Shown in pieces: positions 26,622 through 35,102 of a DNA stretch of 64,000 bases. A program made the position numbers and the translations under genes. Position 1 is the first letter of the stretch; every line of letters starts with the position of its first letter. Under the pieces are notes generated by a model. The model searched no databases. It was not told the origin of the DNA and was given only the letters and a program-made list of their open reading frames with translations. Origin of the DNA: an uncultured Clostridia bacterium (GTDB lineage Bacteria; Bacillota; Clostridia; Oscillospirales; Ruminococcaceae); contig CANRFM010000002.1 of assembly GCA_947629905.1 (NCBI GenBank), positions 87,736 through 151,735 on the forward strand. The letters are read 5' to 3'.

Positions 26622-27698
26622 ATGAGTGAGTTGATGCAATACGAGTGCCCCAATTGCGGCGGCAAGGTGCAGTTTGATGCTACATCACAGCAGATGAAAT
26701 GCCCCTACTGCGAATCGGAATTTTCCATCGAGGCGCTGCGGGAACGGGAAGAACTGATCTCCACGCAGGGACAGGACGAAATGGACTGGGAAACCCCGGA
26801 AACCACGTGGGGACAGAACGAATCTGCCGGAATGCACGCCTATGTCTGCCAGTCCTGCGGCGGGCAGATCATGACGGATCAGACCACGGCAGCCACGAAA
26901 TGCCCCTACTGCGACAGTCCGGTCATTATGAGCGGACAGGTCAGCGGAGAGCTGAAACCGCAGTACATCATCCCGTTCCGGGTCGATAAGGAAGCCGCCA
27001 AGGCTGCCCTCCTCAAGCATTTCGAGGGGAAACCGCTGCTGCCGAAAGTGTTCAAGGATACGCACTATATTGAGGAAATACGGGGTGTCTATGTCCCTGT
27101 ATGGCTGTTCAATGCGGATGCAAGTGCCTGTATCCTGTTCAAGGCGGAAAAAAGCCGCACATGGAGCGATGCCCAGTTTCACTACAGGGAGACAAAGTAT
27201 TTCAACTGTGTCCGCAGCGGTGGTATTGCCTTTGCGCATATTCCGGTAGACGGTTCGTCCAAAATGGATGACACCATGATGGAGTCCTTAGAACCGTTCT
27301 CGTTTGACGGGGCAACGGAATTTCAGACGGCATATCTTTCCGGCTATCTGGCGGATAAATATGATGTCAGCGCTGAGGACAGCATTGCCCGTGCCAACCA
27401 GCGTGCCAAGGAGAGTGTGGAACTTGCTTTTCGGGAGACGGTGCAGGGCTATGATTCGGTAAAACTCGATGTTTCCAGTGTGAAGCTGAAAAACGGCAAG
27501 GCAGTCTATGCGCTCTATCCGGTATGGCTGCTGAACATCCGGTGGAACGACCAGCTCTACCCGTTCGCCATGAACGGGCAGACCGGGAAATTTGTCGGCA
27601 ATCTGCCCGTGGATAAGGGCGCTGCCTTCAAGTGGTTCTTCATCGGCATGGTGATCTGTACGGTGATCGCCTTTCTCTTCCAACTGATTTTTATGTAA
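26622..27698 (+). CDS. Zinc-ribbon membrane protein (YdjG-like)
   Basis: The 358-residue protein begins with two zinc ribbons (CPNCGG with CPYCES, residues 9-30; CQSCGG with CPYCDS, near 75-100). A soluble beta-rich region follows, then one C-terminal membrane segment (WFFIGMVICTVIAFLFQLIFM). It follows the SPFH gene by 5 bases. In B. subtilis a similar protein anchors the SPFH partner at the membrane, and the same job is inferred here. The ribosome site is weak, so translation probably depends on the upstream gene. Confidence 0.8.
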   Translation: MSELMQYECPNCGGKVQFDATSQQMKCPYCESEFSIEALREREELISTQGQDEMDWETPETTWGQNESAGMHAYVCQSCGGQIMTDQTTAATKCPYCDSPVIMSGQVSGELKPQYIIPFRVDKEAAKAALLKHFEGKPLLPKVFKDTHYIEEIRGVYVPVWLFNADASACILFKAEKSRTWSDAQFHYRETKYFNCVRSGGIAFAHIPVDGSSKMDDTMMESLEPFSFDGATEFQTAYLSGYLADKYDVSAEDSIARANQRAKESVELAFRETVQGYDSVKLDVSSVKLKNGKAVYALYPVWLLNIRWNDQLYPFAMNGQTGKFVGNLPVDKGAAFKWFFIGMVICTVIAFLFQLIFM

Positions 27699-27710
27699 GG
27701 AGGGAACACG

Positions 27711-27947
27711 ATGCTTGCTATGATGATACTGCTGCAGACACTGGACTGGATGTTGGTGCTGAAATCGATCCTTGTCGGGTTGGTCGGCGGATTGGCTGTG
27801 CTGCTTTTCATGATTTCCAAAAACCGCAGCATTAAGGCAAAACACGAGGCAAACGACTACATCCGCAAAAACAGTCTGCACTTGTGGGATCGCAGGGATG
27901 TGTACCTCTACCGCCGTGTCGAAAAAGAAAGACGGGAACAGAAATAA
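27711..27947 (+). CDS. Small single-pass membrane protein of the SPFH module
   Basis: The 78-residue protein has a hydrophobic N-terminal half with one or two membrane segments (residues about 5-38) and a basic, charged tail (RRDVYLYRRVEKERREQK). No family is recognised. It follows the zinc-ribbon gene by 12 bases with a strong AAGGAGG site, and a terminator follows, so it is the third gene of this operon and probably works at the same membrane site. Confidence 0.65.
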   Translation: MLAMMILLQTLDWMLVLKSILVGLVGGLAVLLFMISKNRSIKAKHEANDYIRKNSLHLWDRRDVYLYRRVEKERREQK

Positions 27948-27961
27948 CCTGTCCTATATAC

Positions 27962-27992
27962 AAAAGCCCCGGAACATGACCGGGGCTTTTTT
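27962..27992. terminator. Bidirectional terminator
   Basis: AAAAGCCCCGG/CCGGGGCTTTT with flanking A and T runs serves both the SPFH operon and the convergent spoIIA operon. Confidence 0.92.
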
Positions 27993-27996
27993 CAGG

Positions 27997-28656
27997 CTAT
28001 TTGAGCAATTCCTGCCGCAGGTAGAGCAGGAGTTTTTTCTCCCGGCGTGAGACCTGCACCTGTGTCATGCCAAGGGCTGCGGCGGTCTTTACCTGTGTCA
28101 GTTCCCGGAAGTAGCGCAGTTCGAGTAATTTCCGGTCGGTCGGGGCAAGGGTCGCCATCACCTGCTGCAAAGCAAGGCTGTCTGAAATCTTTTCATCCGG
28201 TGCTTCCACGGCAATGTCTATCTGTCCCTCCTCCTCGTCCGGTGCAGTCAGGGAGACGACCGGGGCGCAGGCGCAGAGGGCTGTCGTGATGTCCTCTGGG
28301 GAAGCCCCTGTCCGCTCCGAAAGCACGCTCAGGGGCGGGTCGCTGCCGTTCTCTTTCAGGTATTGCTCCCGAATTTGCTGCACTTTCAGGGAAAGCTCCC
28401 GGAGGCTGCGTGACACGTGGACTGCACCGCCGTCCCGGAACAGGCGCTTGATCTCCCCCAAAATAACCGGCACGGCATAGGTCGAAAACTGCACGCCCCG
28501 TGTGCTGTCAAAGGCATTCGCCGCTTTCACAAGCCCCTCACACCCGGCGGAATACAGATCCTCGTAGGGAATGCCCCGGTTGCGAAAACGGTTCGCACAC
28601 AGGTGTACCAGCCCAAGATGTTCCTCGGCGGCAGGGCGGTCAGGACTGCGCTTCAT
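27997..28656 (-). CDS. sigF: Sporulation sigma factor SigF
   Basis: The ATG at 28656 is preferred over the TTG at 28668. The 219-residue protein has sigma-70 regions 2 (NRFRNRGIPYEDLYSAGCEGLVKAANAFD), 3 and 4 (TQVKTAAALGMTQVQVSRREKKLL). Its place after spoIIAA and spoIIAB identifies it as sigma F, the first forespore-specific sigma factor. It is held inactive by SpoIIAB until unphosphorylated SpoIIAA releases it. The start overlaps the end of spoIIAB by 17 bases. Confidence 0.93.
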   Translation of the reverse strand: MKRSPDRPAAEEHLGLVHLCANRFRNRGIPYEDLYSAGCEGLVKAANAFDSTRGVQFSTYAVPVILGEIKRLFRDGGAVHVSRSLRELSLKVQQIREQYLKENGSDPPLSVLSERTGASPEDITTALCACAPVVSLTAPDEEEGQIDIAVEAPDEKISDSLALQQVMATLAPTDRKLLELRYFRELTQVKTAAALGMTQVQVSRREKKLLLYLRQELLK

Positions 28657-29086
28657 GGTCTTTCCCAAGGCGGCGGCGCATCGTCAGGACAGTGCCGTGA
28701 CCGGGCGCACTCCGGACGTGGAGCGAATCGGTAAAGGTCTGCATGATCGCAAACCCAAGCCCTGCCCTGTCCTCCTCCGGGGCGGAGGTGTAGAGGGGCT
28801 GCATTGCCTTGTTCACGTCCGGAATGCCGCAGCCCTTGTCGCTGACACGTATGTAAATGACCCGTTCCGGGAGCATCCGGAGGGTGACGGAGACCTCTCC
28901 CTCCGTGTTGCGGTAGCCGTGAACAATGGCATTCGTGACGGCTTCCGAAATGACAGTGCGCAGGTCGGCAAGTTCCTGTGCGGTCGGGTCGGCAGGGATG
29001 AGAAAGGCAGAGACTGCTGCTCTGGCAAGCGCTTCGTTGGCGGAATTGGCAGGGAAAGCGCATTTGAATTCGTTGAGAATTTTCAT
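28640..29086 (-). CDS. spoIIAB: Anti-sigma F factor SpoIIAB
   Basis: The 148-residue GHKL ATPase/kinase has an N box (VISEAVTNAIVHGYRN, near 48), a G1 box (VSDKGCGIPD near 80) and a G2 box (GLGFAIMQTFTD near 108). It binds sigma F and phosphorylates SpoIIAA. Its ATG overlaps the stop of spoIIAA (ATGA), keeping their ratio constant. Confidence 0.94.
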   Translation of the reverse strand: MKILNEFKCAFPANSANEALARAAVSAFLIPADPTAQELADLRTVISEAVTNAIVHGYRNTEGEVSVTLRMLPERVIYIRVSDKGCGIPDVNKAMQPLYTSAPEEDRAGLGFAIMQTFTDSLHVRSAPGHGTVLTMRRRLGKDHEAQS

Positions 29087-29409
29087 GATACCACCTCCTT
29101 CGGGAGTTCGATACAGGCAAGGCGTTCCATGCCGGCTAAGCGCAGCACACGGCTGATGTGCGGGGCAGGGTTGGCAAGGATGATCTCCCCGCCAAGGGGC
29201 TGCATGATCTTATAGCGCCCCATGATCAGCCCGATGCCGGAACTGTCCATAAAGCTCACAGCCCCGAAATCGAGTACCAGTGTCCGGGGGAGATGGGCAT
29301 AGATCGCCGCATCCACTTCTGCACGCAGGGCATTGCTGGAGTGGTGGTCAATTTCGCCGTCAAGCTGTACGTGGAGCTTTCCGGTTTCGGTGTCGTAGTG
29401 AATTTGCAT
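29083..29409 (-). CDS. spoIIAA: Anti-anti-sigma factor SpoIIAA
   Basis: The 108-residue STAS protein has the phosphorylatable Ser in FMDSSGIGLIMGRYK near residue 57. When unphosphorylated it frees sigma F from SpoIIAB. It is the first gene of the three-gene spoIIA operon, which shows that the organism's lineage sporulates, though not that this strain does. Confidence 0.94.
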   Translation of the reverse strand: MQIHYDTETGKLHVQLDGEIDHHSSNALRAEVDAAIYAHLPRTLVLDFGAVSFMDSSGIGLIMGRYKIMQPLGGEIILANPAPHISRVLRLAGMERLACIELPKEVVS

Positions 29410-29436
29410 ATTGCTGTTTCCTTTCTTTCTGGGTTT

Positions 29437-29491
29437 AAGGCAGCACCGTGTAAAGCCGTCAGGCGGTCTTTGTGCGGTGGTGCCTTATTTA
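29437..29491 (-). promoter_or_regulatory. Large hairpin ahead of spoIIAA
   Basis: AAGGCACCACCG and CGGTGCTGCCTT enclose an inner AAAGACCGCC/GGCGGTC-type stem, giving a long structured segment in the spoIIA leader. On the plus strand it ends in CCTTATTTATT. Upstream on the minus strand is TACAAT near 29497-29502 but no clear -35 or sigma-H match. Confidence 0.45.
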
Positions 29492-29658
29492 TTGTAGCAC
29501 ATTCTGCCTGTCATTTCCTGCCGAATATGGGAAGCGGGGAAAAAATTCCTGTGCGTTTTCGCAAAGCCCCCTTTGCTGACAGGATACACAGCGGTGCAGG
29601 ATTTTCCGGAAAACAAAAAGGGCGCAGCCGCCGATGGGCTGCTCCTGTCATCCAGAAA

Positions 29659-30137
29659 ATGAGACCACTGGAAGCAGAAAAAGAGGAATTGGAGGGAAAA
29701 ATAGAAAAAATAGTGCTAAAGGCTGTTTTTTGAATACCATTATAACTCTATTTGTTTTTATAATTTGTGCGTTGGTTGGCATATTGTTTTTTATTGATTC
29801 AAAAGATGGGTTTTATCTGTTTTGGGGATGTTTGCCTTTGGCATTATACATAGGTGGACGAATGAAGAAGGGCGCATCCATAAAAGCAGCGCAGGCAAGG
29901 ATCGCAAAGATTGACGCAGAGCTTGAAGTACTCTCTCATGATGCAAGCATAGCATGGCTTCCGTACAGATATTGTACTTCCGCTTGTTTTGATACGATCG
30001 CTTCCTATGTTGCCAATGGGCGTGTTGATTCATTCAAGGAAGCTGTTAATCTGCTCGAACAAGAAATCAGTATGGCAAACATGAAACAAGAAATGAAAGC
30101 AGCTGCCTATTATGGCGCAAGAAGCGGAAAACTATAA
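29659..30137 (+). pseudogene. Small membrane protein gene with apparent frameshift in a T6 run
   Basis: The first 24 codons from ATG 29659 encode a charged helix (MRPLEAEKEELEGKIEK...KAVF), ending at TGA in GTTTTTTGA (29725-29733). The next frame continues directly as LNTIITLFVFIICALVGILFF, then a second hydrophobic segment and a soluble tail to 30137 (about 135 residues). One extra T would join both into one sensible protein. Either the gene has a homopolymer deletion, or it is expressed by slippage, or the second part starts alone at TTG 29730. No family is recognised, and the ribosome site is weak. Confidence 0.55.
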
Positions 30138-30140
30138 AAT

Positions 30141-30172
30141 CAGCCCGTTACACTGCAAAGCGTAACGGGCTC
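30141..30172. terminator. Bidirectional terminator-like hairpin
   Basis: AGCCCGTTAC/GTAACGGGCT lies between the frameshifted gene and the convergent small membrane gene; the T-run is weak. Confidence 0.6.
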
Positions 30173-30178
30173 TCTCCA

Positions 30179-30418
30179 TTAGTCATCTGCAATTCTGTCA
30201 ATCAGTCTATTGACACCCTGCACAAGCAAATAGATCATGCCGCACAGAATGACAGTCGGAACAGCGATCACGCCGATCAGTGCCATGCCAATGCAGAACA
30301 CGCACCGCATGGCGATTTTCCGGATCAGGGAGGGCTGCTTTTTTTCAGGTGAAGCAATACCGTCAAAGCTGTCTGCCGCAATAGCGGGGTCGTTTTCCAT
30401 GCCGTTGTCCGGTTTCAT
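30179..30418 (-). CDS. Small membrane protein after the Bce-type permease
   Basis: The 79-residue protein has a hydrophilic N-terminus and one long or two short hydrophobic segments (about 35-70). It starts within the permease stop (ATGA), so it is co-translated with the transporter. No family is recognised. It may be an accessory subunit, or simply ride along. Confidence 0.6.
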   Translation of the reverse strand: MKPDNGMENDPAIAADSFDGIASPEKKQPSLIRKIAMRCVFCIGMALIGVIAVPTVILCGMIYLLVQGVNRLIDRIADD

Positions 30419-32463
30419 CCTTTTTCCTCCCGTGCATCGCTGACGATCTTATAATAGGCATTGGATGTCAAACGGTACACAATGGTGTAGAAAACAGCAA
30501 ATATCAGCAGGCTGATCCCCGTCGTCGCTGCAAATAAAATAACATTATTCAGGTTAAACATCAACAGCAGCTTGCGGACAATGGGGAACGCAAAGCACAT
30601 ATGTATTGCGGCAAGGATCAGCGGAAAGAAAAATACCGTGAGCAGCTGTGAATTGATACTTTTCCGGATCTCCCGTTTTGTCATACCGACTTTCTGCATA
30701 ATGGCAAACCGTGCCTGATCTTCGTACCCTTCGGAAATTTGCTTATAGTAAATGATCAGCACCGTGGCAAGCAAAAACACAAAGCTGAGGATCATACCCA
30801 GATAAAATAACGACCCGAATAAGCCGTAAAAATCATCCTGCTCGAATTCCTGACTGCTTGTATAAACACCGACATAGCCGAGTGTTTCCTTAACGGAATC
30901 ATTCAGGAAAGTATTGGTCAGATCGTGATACAGCGTGATCTGTTCCTCCGGTGTCAATTCCGTATCCAAATTGCAGATCCACTTCATTTGCAGCAGTTTG
31001 CTGCCTTCGTAAACGGCGATGTTGTCTATTTGCTGCAATCCGGTTTCCAGATCGGGTATGACAAGCATGAGGCTGCTGAGCATATCCATGGCTGTGTCAC
31101 CGCTGCCGGTAAAGGCATCGATCTTCTTTTTGATCTGAAAGGACTCACCGCCCCGGAACGTGATCCGATCCGTGTTAAAATCCGTCCGGTAGGAATAGAG
31201 CAGTGCTTCCCCCTCGTCAAGCGTTTCGTGTGTTCCCATGACTTCATTGTAGTCCGCCAAGGGGACAAAATAAAACAGATACGAGGAATTGATCGCCTCC
31301 GCTTCGCTGATGAATACACTGTTCACTTCCACAACATCGTCCCGTATCACCCCGTAAAGATTGGCACTGCGGTAGTAATAGGCATTTTGCGGGGTGACAT
31401 TTCTTGCTTCCAGTTCCGCCATCACGCCGTTTTTCAAGATTTGGGTGCGCTCGTCTGCAAAGTCGGATAACTCGTCAAAGCGGAATTCCAGATTGATGTC
31501 CCGTGGGTAGCGGGATTCGATGACATCCCTTTCCCCGAAATACAGGCAAGCTGTAGATGCCATGATCACCAGCACCATTGTGGCAAGAATGCAAATAGAC
31601 GCAAGTCCTGCGCCGTTGCGCTTCATGCGGTAGACCATGGAGGACACGGAAACAAAATGATTCGGTTTGTAATAATAACTCTTTTTCTTTTGCAGCATCC
31701 GGCAAAACAAGACTGAACCGGAGATCATGGCAAGGTACGTGCCGACAATAACCATAACCACTGCCGCAAAGAATACAAACAACGCAGCAACGGGGTTTTC
31801 GATCGTTGCGGCAAGATAATATGCCCCCGCTAACAGTGCTATGCCAAGGATGCCGAACAGCCAATTGCCTTTCGGCGGTTTTTCGCCTGCATTTTCACTC
31901 CGGAGCAAAGAAATAGCACTGGAAAACCGCACCTGACGGATGGAATTGAGCAGCAGCAGGAAAAAGATCACGCCAAATACCTGCAAACATCTGACAACGG
32001 CAACACCGGAAACCGACAGATCGTAGGTCACTTCCCCGTGCATGGTATTAACCATGCCGAGTTCGGCAAATTTGGAAAAGGCGATACCGCCGACAAGCCC
32101 CAGTGAAATAGAAACCACCGCAGTGATCAGCGTCTCCCAGAATAAGATCCGTGCAATATTCCGCTTTCCCATGCCGAGCATATTGTACAGCCCGAATTCC
32201 TTTTTCCTGCGCCGGATCAGAAAAGAATTGGTGTAGAACAGGAAAATAGCGGCAAATACAGCGATCACCCAGCTCCCCAGTGCGAACATCTGCCGGAGTG
32301 TTTCAGCACCGATGAGCGAATCTAAAACGCTGCTCACAGCAAGATACATAATGATATAGAACATCATCACCATGCCGGCACAGGTGAGTATAAACGGCGT
32401 GAACATTCTCTTGTTTTTCCGTATGCCGTCTGCGGCAAGACGAGGATAAAAGCCGATCTTCAT
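30415..32463 (-). CDS. FtsX-like ABC transporter permease (BceB-type)
   Basis: The 682-residue protein has about 10 membrane segments, FtsX-like domains at both ends and one large extracytoplasmic domain of roughly 200 residues (about 310-520), the hallmark of BceB-type antimicrobial-peptide detoxification pumps. In these systems the permease both removes the peptide from its lipid target and signals to the BceS-like kinase. It overlaps the ATPase gene (ATGA). Peptide range cannot be read from sequence. Confidence 0.9.
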   Translation of the reverse strand: MKIGFYPRLAADGIRKNKRMFTPFILTCAGMVMMFYIIMYLAVSSVLDSLIGAETLRQMFALGSWVIAVFAAIFLFYTNSFLIRRRKKEFGLYNMLGMGKRNIARILFWETLITAVVSISLGLVGGIAFSKFAELGMVNTMHGEVTYDLSVSGVAVVRCLQVFGVIFFLLLLNSIRQVRFSSAISLLRSENAGEKPPKGNWLFGILGIALLAGAYYLAATIENPVAALFVFFAAVVMVIVGTYLAMISGSVLFCRMLQKKKSYYYKPNHFVSVSSMVYRMKRNGAGLASICILATMVLVIMASTACLYFGERDVIESRYPRDINLEFRFDELSDFADERTQILKNGVMAELEARNVTPQNAYYYRSANLYGVIRDDVVEVNSVFISEAEAINSSYLFYFVPLADYNEVMGTHETLDEGEALLYSYRTDFNTDRITFRGGESFQIKKKIDAFTGSGDTAMDMLSSLMLVIPDLETGLQQIDNIAVYEGSKLLQMKWICNLDTELTPEEQITLYHDLTNTFLNDSVKETLGYVGVYTSSQEFEQDDFYGLFGSLFYLGMILSFVFLLATVLIIYYKQISEGYEDQARFAIMQKVGMTKREIRKSINSQLLTVFFFPLILAAIHMCFAFPIVRKLLLMFNLNNVILFAATTGISLLIFAVFYTIVYRLTSNAYYKIVSDAREEKG

Positions 32464-33224
32464 TGTTTCATCCCTCCGGTTGCAAGCAGTGTCAGCGTGT
32501 CGCTGATTTTCTGGTACAGCTGTTCATCGGTGTCGCTGCCCCGGTAGATCTGGTGAAACACCTCACCGTCCTTGATGAACAGGACACGGCTGGAAACACT
32601 CGCAGCCTTGACGGAATGTGTCACCATGAGGATCGTCTGCCCCATGCGGTTTACTTCGGCAAATTGCTGCAAGAGTTCATCCGTAGAACGGGAATCCAGT
32701 GCACCGGTGGGTTCGTCGGCTAAAATCAATTTCGGGTTTGTGATCATTGCCCGTGCCACGGCAGCACGCTGCTTCTGTCCGCCCGATACTTCGTAGGGGT
32801 ATTTTTTCAAAAGGGCGGAAATGCCGAGCTTTTCTGCGATCGGCATCAGCCGTTCCCGCATTTCCTGATAGCTTTTTCCGGTCAGCACCAACGGAAGATA
32901 AATATTATCCTCGAGCGTAAAGGTATCGAGCAGGTTGAAATCCTGAAAAACAAAGCCCAGATTGTCCCTGCGGAAGGCGGCAATTGCCGATTCCCGGACT
33001 TCTTTCAGGTTCTTCCCGTCTAAAATGACCGTACCCGCAGTCGGCTTGTCCAGTGCGGCTAAAATGTTGAGGAGCGTTGTTTTGCCGGAGCCGGATTCGC
33101 CCATGATAGCGACATATTCCCCGGCTTCCACACTGAAACTGACATTTTTCAGGGCTTCTACTTTGTTGCCGCCAAAGCGGGATGCATACACTTTTTGAAG
33201 CCCCTTGACTTCTAAAATACTCAT
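32460..33224 (-). CDS. ABC transporter ATP-binding protein (BceA-type)
   Basis: The 254-residue ATPase has Walker A GESGSGKTTLL near residue 39, signature VSGGQKQR near 148 and Walker B LILADEPTGALD near 168. It pairs with the BceB-like permease downstream. The start follows CAGGAGGAAAA. It has its own promoter and operator, separate from the kinase gene upstream. Confidence 0.94.
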   Translation of the reverse strand: MSILEVKGLQKVYASRFGGNKVEALKNVSFSVEAGEYVAIMGESGSGKTTLLNILAALDKPTAGTVILDGKNLKEVRESAIAAFRRDNLGFVFQDFNLLDTFTLEDNIYLPLVLTGKSYQEMRERLMPIAEKLGISALLKKYPYEVSGGQKQRAAVARAMITNPKLILADEPTGALDSRSTDELLQQFAEVNRMGQTILMVTHSVKAASVSSRVLFIKDGEVFHQIYRGSDTDEQLYQKISDTLTLLATGGMKQ

Positions 33225-33255
33225 GGCATTTTCCTCCTGTTCAGATTATGCCTTA

Positions 33256-33330
33256 ATTATAACACAAGCGGGAAATGTGCCGCAATCGATTCGGCTTACA
33301 TTTCCCGCCTTTTGTCTTACAGTTTTGTAA
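33256..33330 (-). promoter_or_regulatory. BceR-type operator and promoter ahead of the transporter
   Basis: TTACA-N4-TGTAA (33317-33330) matches the site bound by BceR-type regulators. A -10 TATAAT on the minus strand (33256-33261) lies 55 bases downstream. Between them is an inverted repeat (GCGGGAAATGT/ACATTTCCCGC) that may end the kinase transcript. This suggests the response regulator controls the transporter genes. Confidence 0.75.
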
Positions 33331-33332
33331 GG

Positions 33333-34322
33333 TCATTCCGTTTTCAGCTGATATTGTGTGAGATCCAGAAATACGCTTGTCCCTTCCCCAAGTGCGGAGG
33401 TGATCCGGATCGTGACCCCTAAATTTTTGCAGATCTGACGGCACAGATACAGCCCGATCCCGCTGGCACGTTTGTCCGCCCGTCCATTAAAACCGGTGTA
33501 GCCCTTTTCAAACACACGTGGCAGGTCTGCGGGGTCAATGCCGATCCCGGTATCGGCAATGCAGAGCGTTTTCGGTGCAAGCAGGGAAATGCGGATCTCC
33601 CCCTCACGGGTGTATTTGAGTGCATTGGAGAGAAGCTGTTCGATCACGAAAGAAAGCCACTTTTCATCGGTCACAACCGTTACATCCGACGGTGTATAAT
33701 TCAGCCGGATATTCCGGACGATAAATTCCCCGGCAAATTTAGAAATACTTTGTCTGACGATCTCATCCAGTGCATAGTCCCTGAATACATAATCACTGCT
33801 GTCCGCATCCAGCCTGAGATATGCCAGTACCATTTCCACATACTGTTCGATCTGAAATAAATCGGAGGACAGCTTTCTGGAGAGCGGCGTATCTTCCTTT
33901 TCGAGGGAAAGCCGCATGGAAGTGATGGGCGTTTTGATCTGATGCACCCACACGGTATAGTATTCGACCAGATCCTGATAGCGGGCAGAAGCAAGAGCGC
34001 TGCTGTCCGTCACTTCCCGCTGTAAATTGCGGATGATCGCCTGATAGTCCGTATCGTCCGTACCCTGCGGTTCCGGGAGATTGTCGATCAGGGCAGCGGT
34101 CATTTTCTGTATTTCGGACAGGATCTCATGCTTTCGCTTGGCACGGGAAAAATCCCATATCATAAACGCCGTGCCGAGCAGAATACAGAGCAATGCCGGA
34201 TACAGCAGCGCACGCACCGGCAGATGATACAACACAAAACTGACGGCAAACACAGCGCAGAAAATCACCAGCATAAGCAGCCCTTTCCGCCGCTGCCATA
34301 AATACGAGAAAAATAACTGCAT
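33333..34322 (-). CDS. Intramembrane-sensing histidine kinase (BceS-type)
   Basis: The 329-residue kinase has two closely spaced N-terminal membrane segments with almost no outer loop (residues about 13-55), then the H box WVHQIKTPITSMRL (near 151) and ATPase boxes (LLSNALKYT, ADTGIGIDP, GIGLYLCRQI). This compact sensor is typical of kinases that read the state of a BceAB transporter rather than binding peptide directly. It follows the response regulator gene by 16 bases. Confidence 0.92.
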   Translation of the reverse strand: MQLFFSYLWQRRKGLLMLVIFCAVFAVSFVLYHLPVRALLYPALLCILLGTAFMIWDFSRAKRKHEILSEIQKMTAALIDNLPEPQGTDDTDYQAIIRNLQREVTDSSALASARYQDLVEYYTVWVHQIKTPITSMRLSLEKEDTPLSRKLSSDLFQIEQYVEMVLAYLRLDADSSDYVFRDYALDEIVRQSISKFAGEFIVRNIRLNYTPSDVTVVTDEKWLSFVIEQLLSNALKYTREGEIRISLLAPKTLCIADTGIGIDPADLPRVFEKGYTGFNGRADKRASGIGLYLCRQICKNLGVTIRITSALGEGTSVFLDLTQYQLKTE

Positions 34323-34338
34323 TCTGTATCACCTGCGC

Positions 34339-35010
34339 TCACCCGATCAGATAGCCGACACCAATTTTTGTCGTAATAAAGTCATTCAGACCTGCGGCAT
34401 TCAGCTTTTTTCGCAGGCGATTGATGTTGACGGTCAGTGTATTTTCATCGATGAATTGCTGTGTTTTCCAGATCTTTTCCATGAGTTTTTCCCGGCTGAC
34501 GATCTTCCCCTTGTTTTCCATCAGACAGAGGAGGATGCGGTATTCATTTTTGGAAAGCGGAATGCTTTCACCGTTGTAGATGAGCGTGTCGTCCCCTGTG
34601 TGCAGGAATGCGCCTCTGTGTTCCAGTATGGGCACACTGCCGGCGAAATCATAGACCCGGCGAAGGAGCGCCTGCATTTTGGCGATCAGCACTGCCCCGT
34701 CAAAAGGCTTGGCGATAAAATCGTCTGCGCCTAAATTCATGGTCATAACGATATTCATATTGTCCGAGGCAGAGGAAATAAAGATGATCGGCACTTTTGA
34801 AACTTTCCGGATCTCACTGCACCAATGGTAACCGCTGAACACCGGCAGACCAATATCGAGCAGCACAAGGTGCGGCTGATATGCCGTAAAATCCGCCATC
34901 ACATTCCGGTAATTTTCGGCAATACGGCACGCCATGTCCCACATCTGCGCCTTTTCTTTTATCAGTTCCGCAATGCTGCGGTCATCTTCTACGATCAATA
35001 CACGGTACAT
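34339..35010 (-). CDS. OmpR-family response regulator (BceR-type)
   Basis: The start at 35010 follows AAGGAGTAACT; the longer frame from 35037 begins ahead of that site. The 223-residue protein has a receiver domain with the phospho-acceptor Asp in LVLLDIGLPVFSG (near 51) and Lys in FIAKPFDG, and a winged-helix DNA-binding domain (LMEKIWKTQQFIDENTLTVNINRLRKKL). It is the partner of the kinase 16 bases downstream and the likely binder of the TTACA-N4-TGTAA site at 33317. Confidence 0.92.
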   Translation of the reverse strand: MYRVLIVEDDRSIAELIKEKAQMWDMACRIAENYRNVMADFTAYQPHLVLLDIGLPVFSGYHWCSEIRKVSKVPIIFISSASDNMNIVMTMNLGADDFIAKPFDGAVLIAKMQALLRRVYDFAGSVPILEHRGAFLHTGDDTLIYNGESIPLSKNEYRILLCLMENKGKIVSREKLMEKIWKTQQFIDENTLTVNINRLRKKLNAAGLNDFITTKIGVGYLIG

Positions 35011-35102
35011 AGTTACTCCTTGCTGCACAAAGTGCATCCTGCTGACATACGCAGCCCGGCGGCAGGCATTCCCTGAGGAACGGATGTCTTTCGCAATTTC
35101 AA

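Noticed and set aside
29490..29540. Sigma-H promoter for spoIIA
   Set aside because: An AGGAAAT and a GAAT are present but only 8 bases apart, too short for sigma-H spacing.
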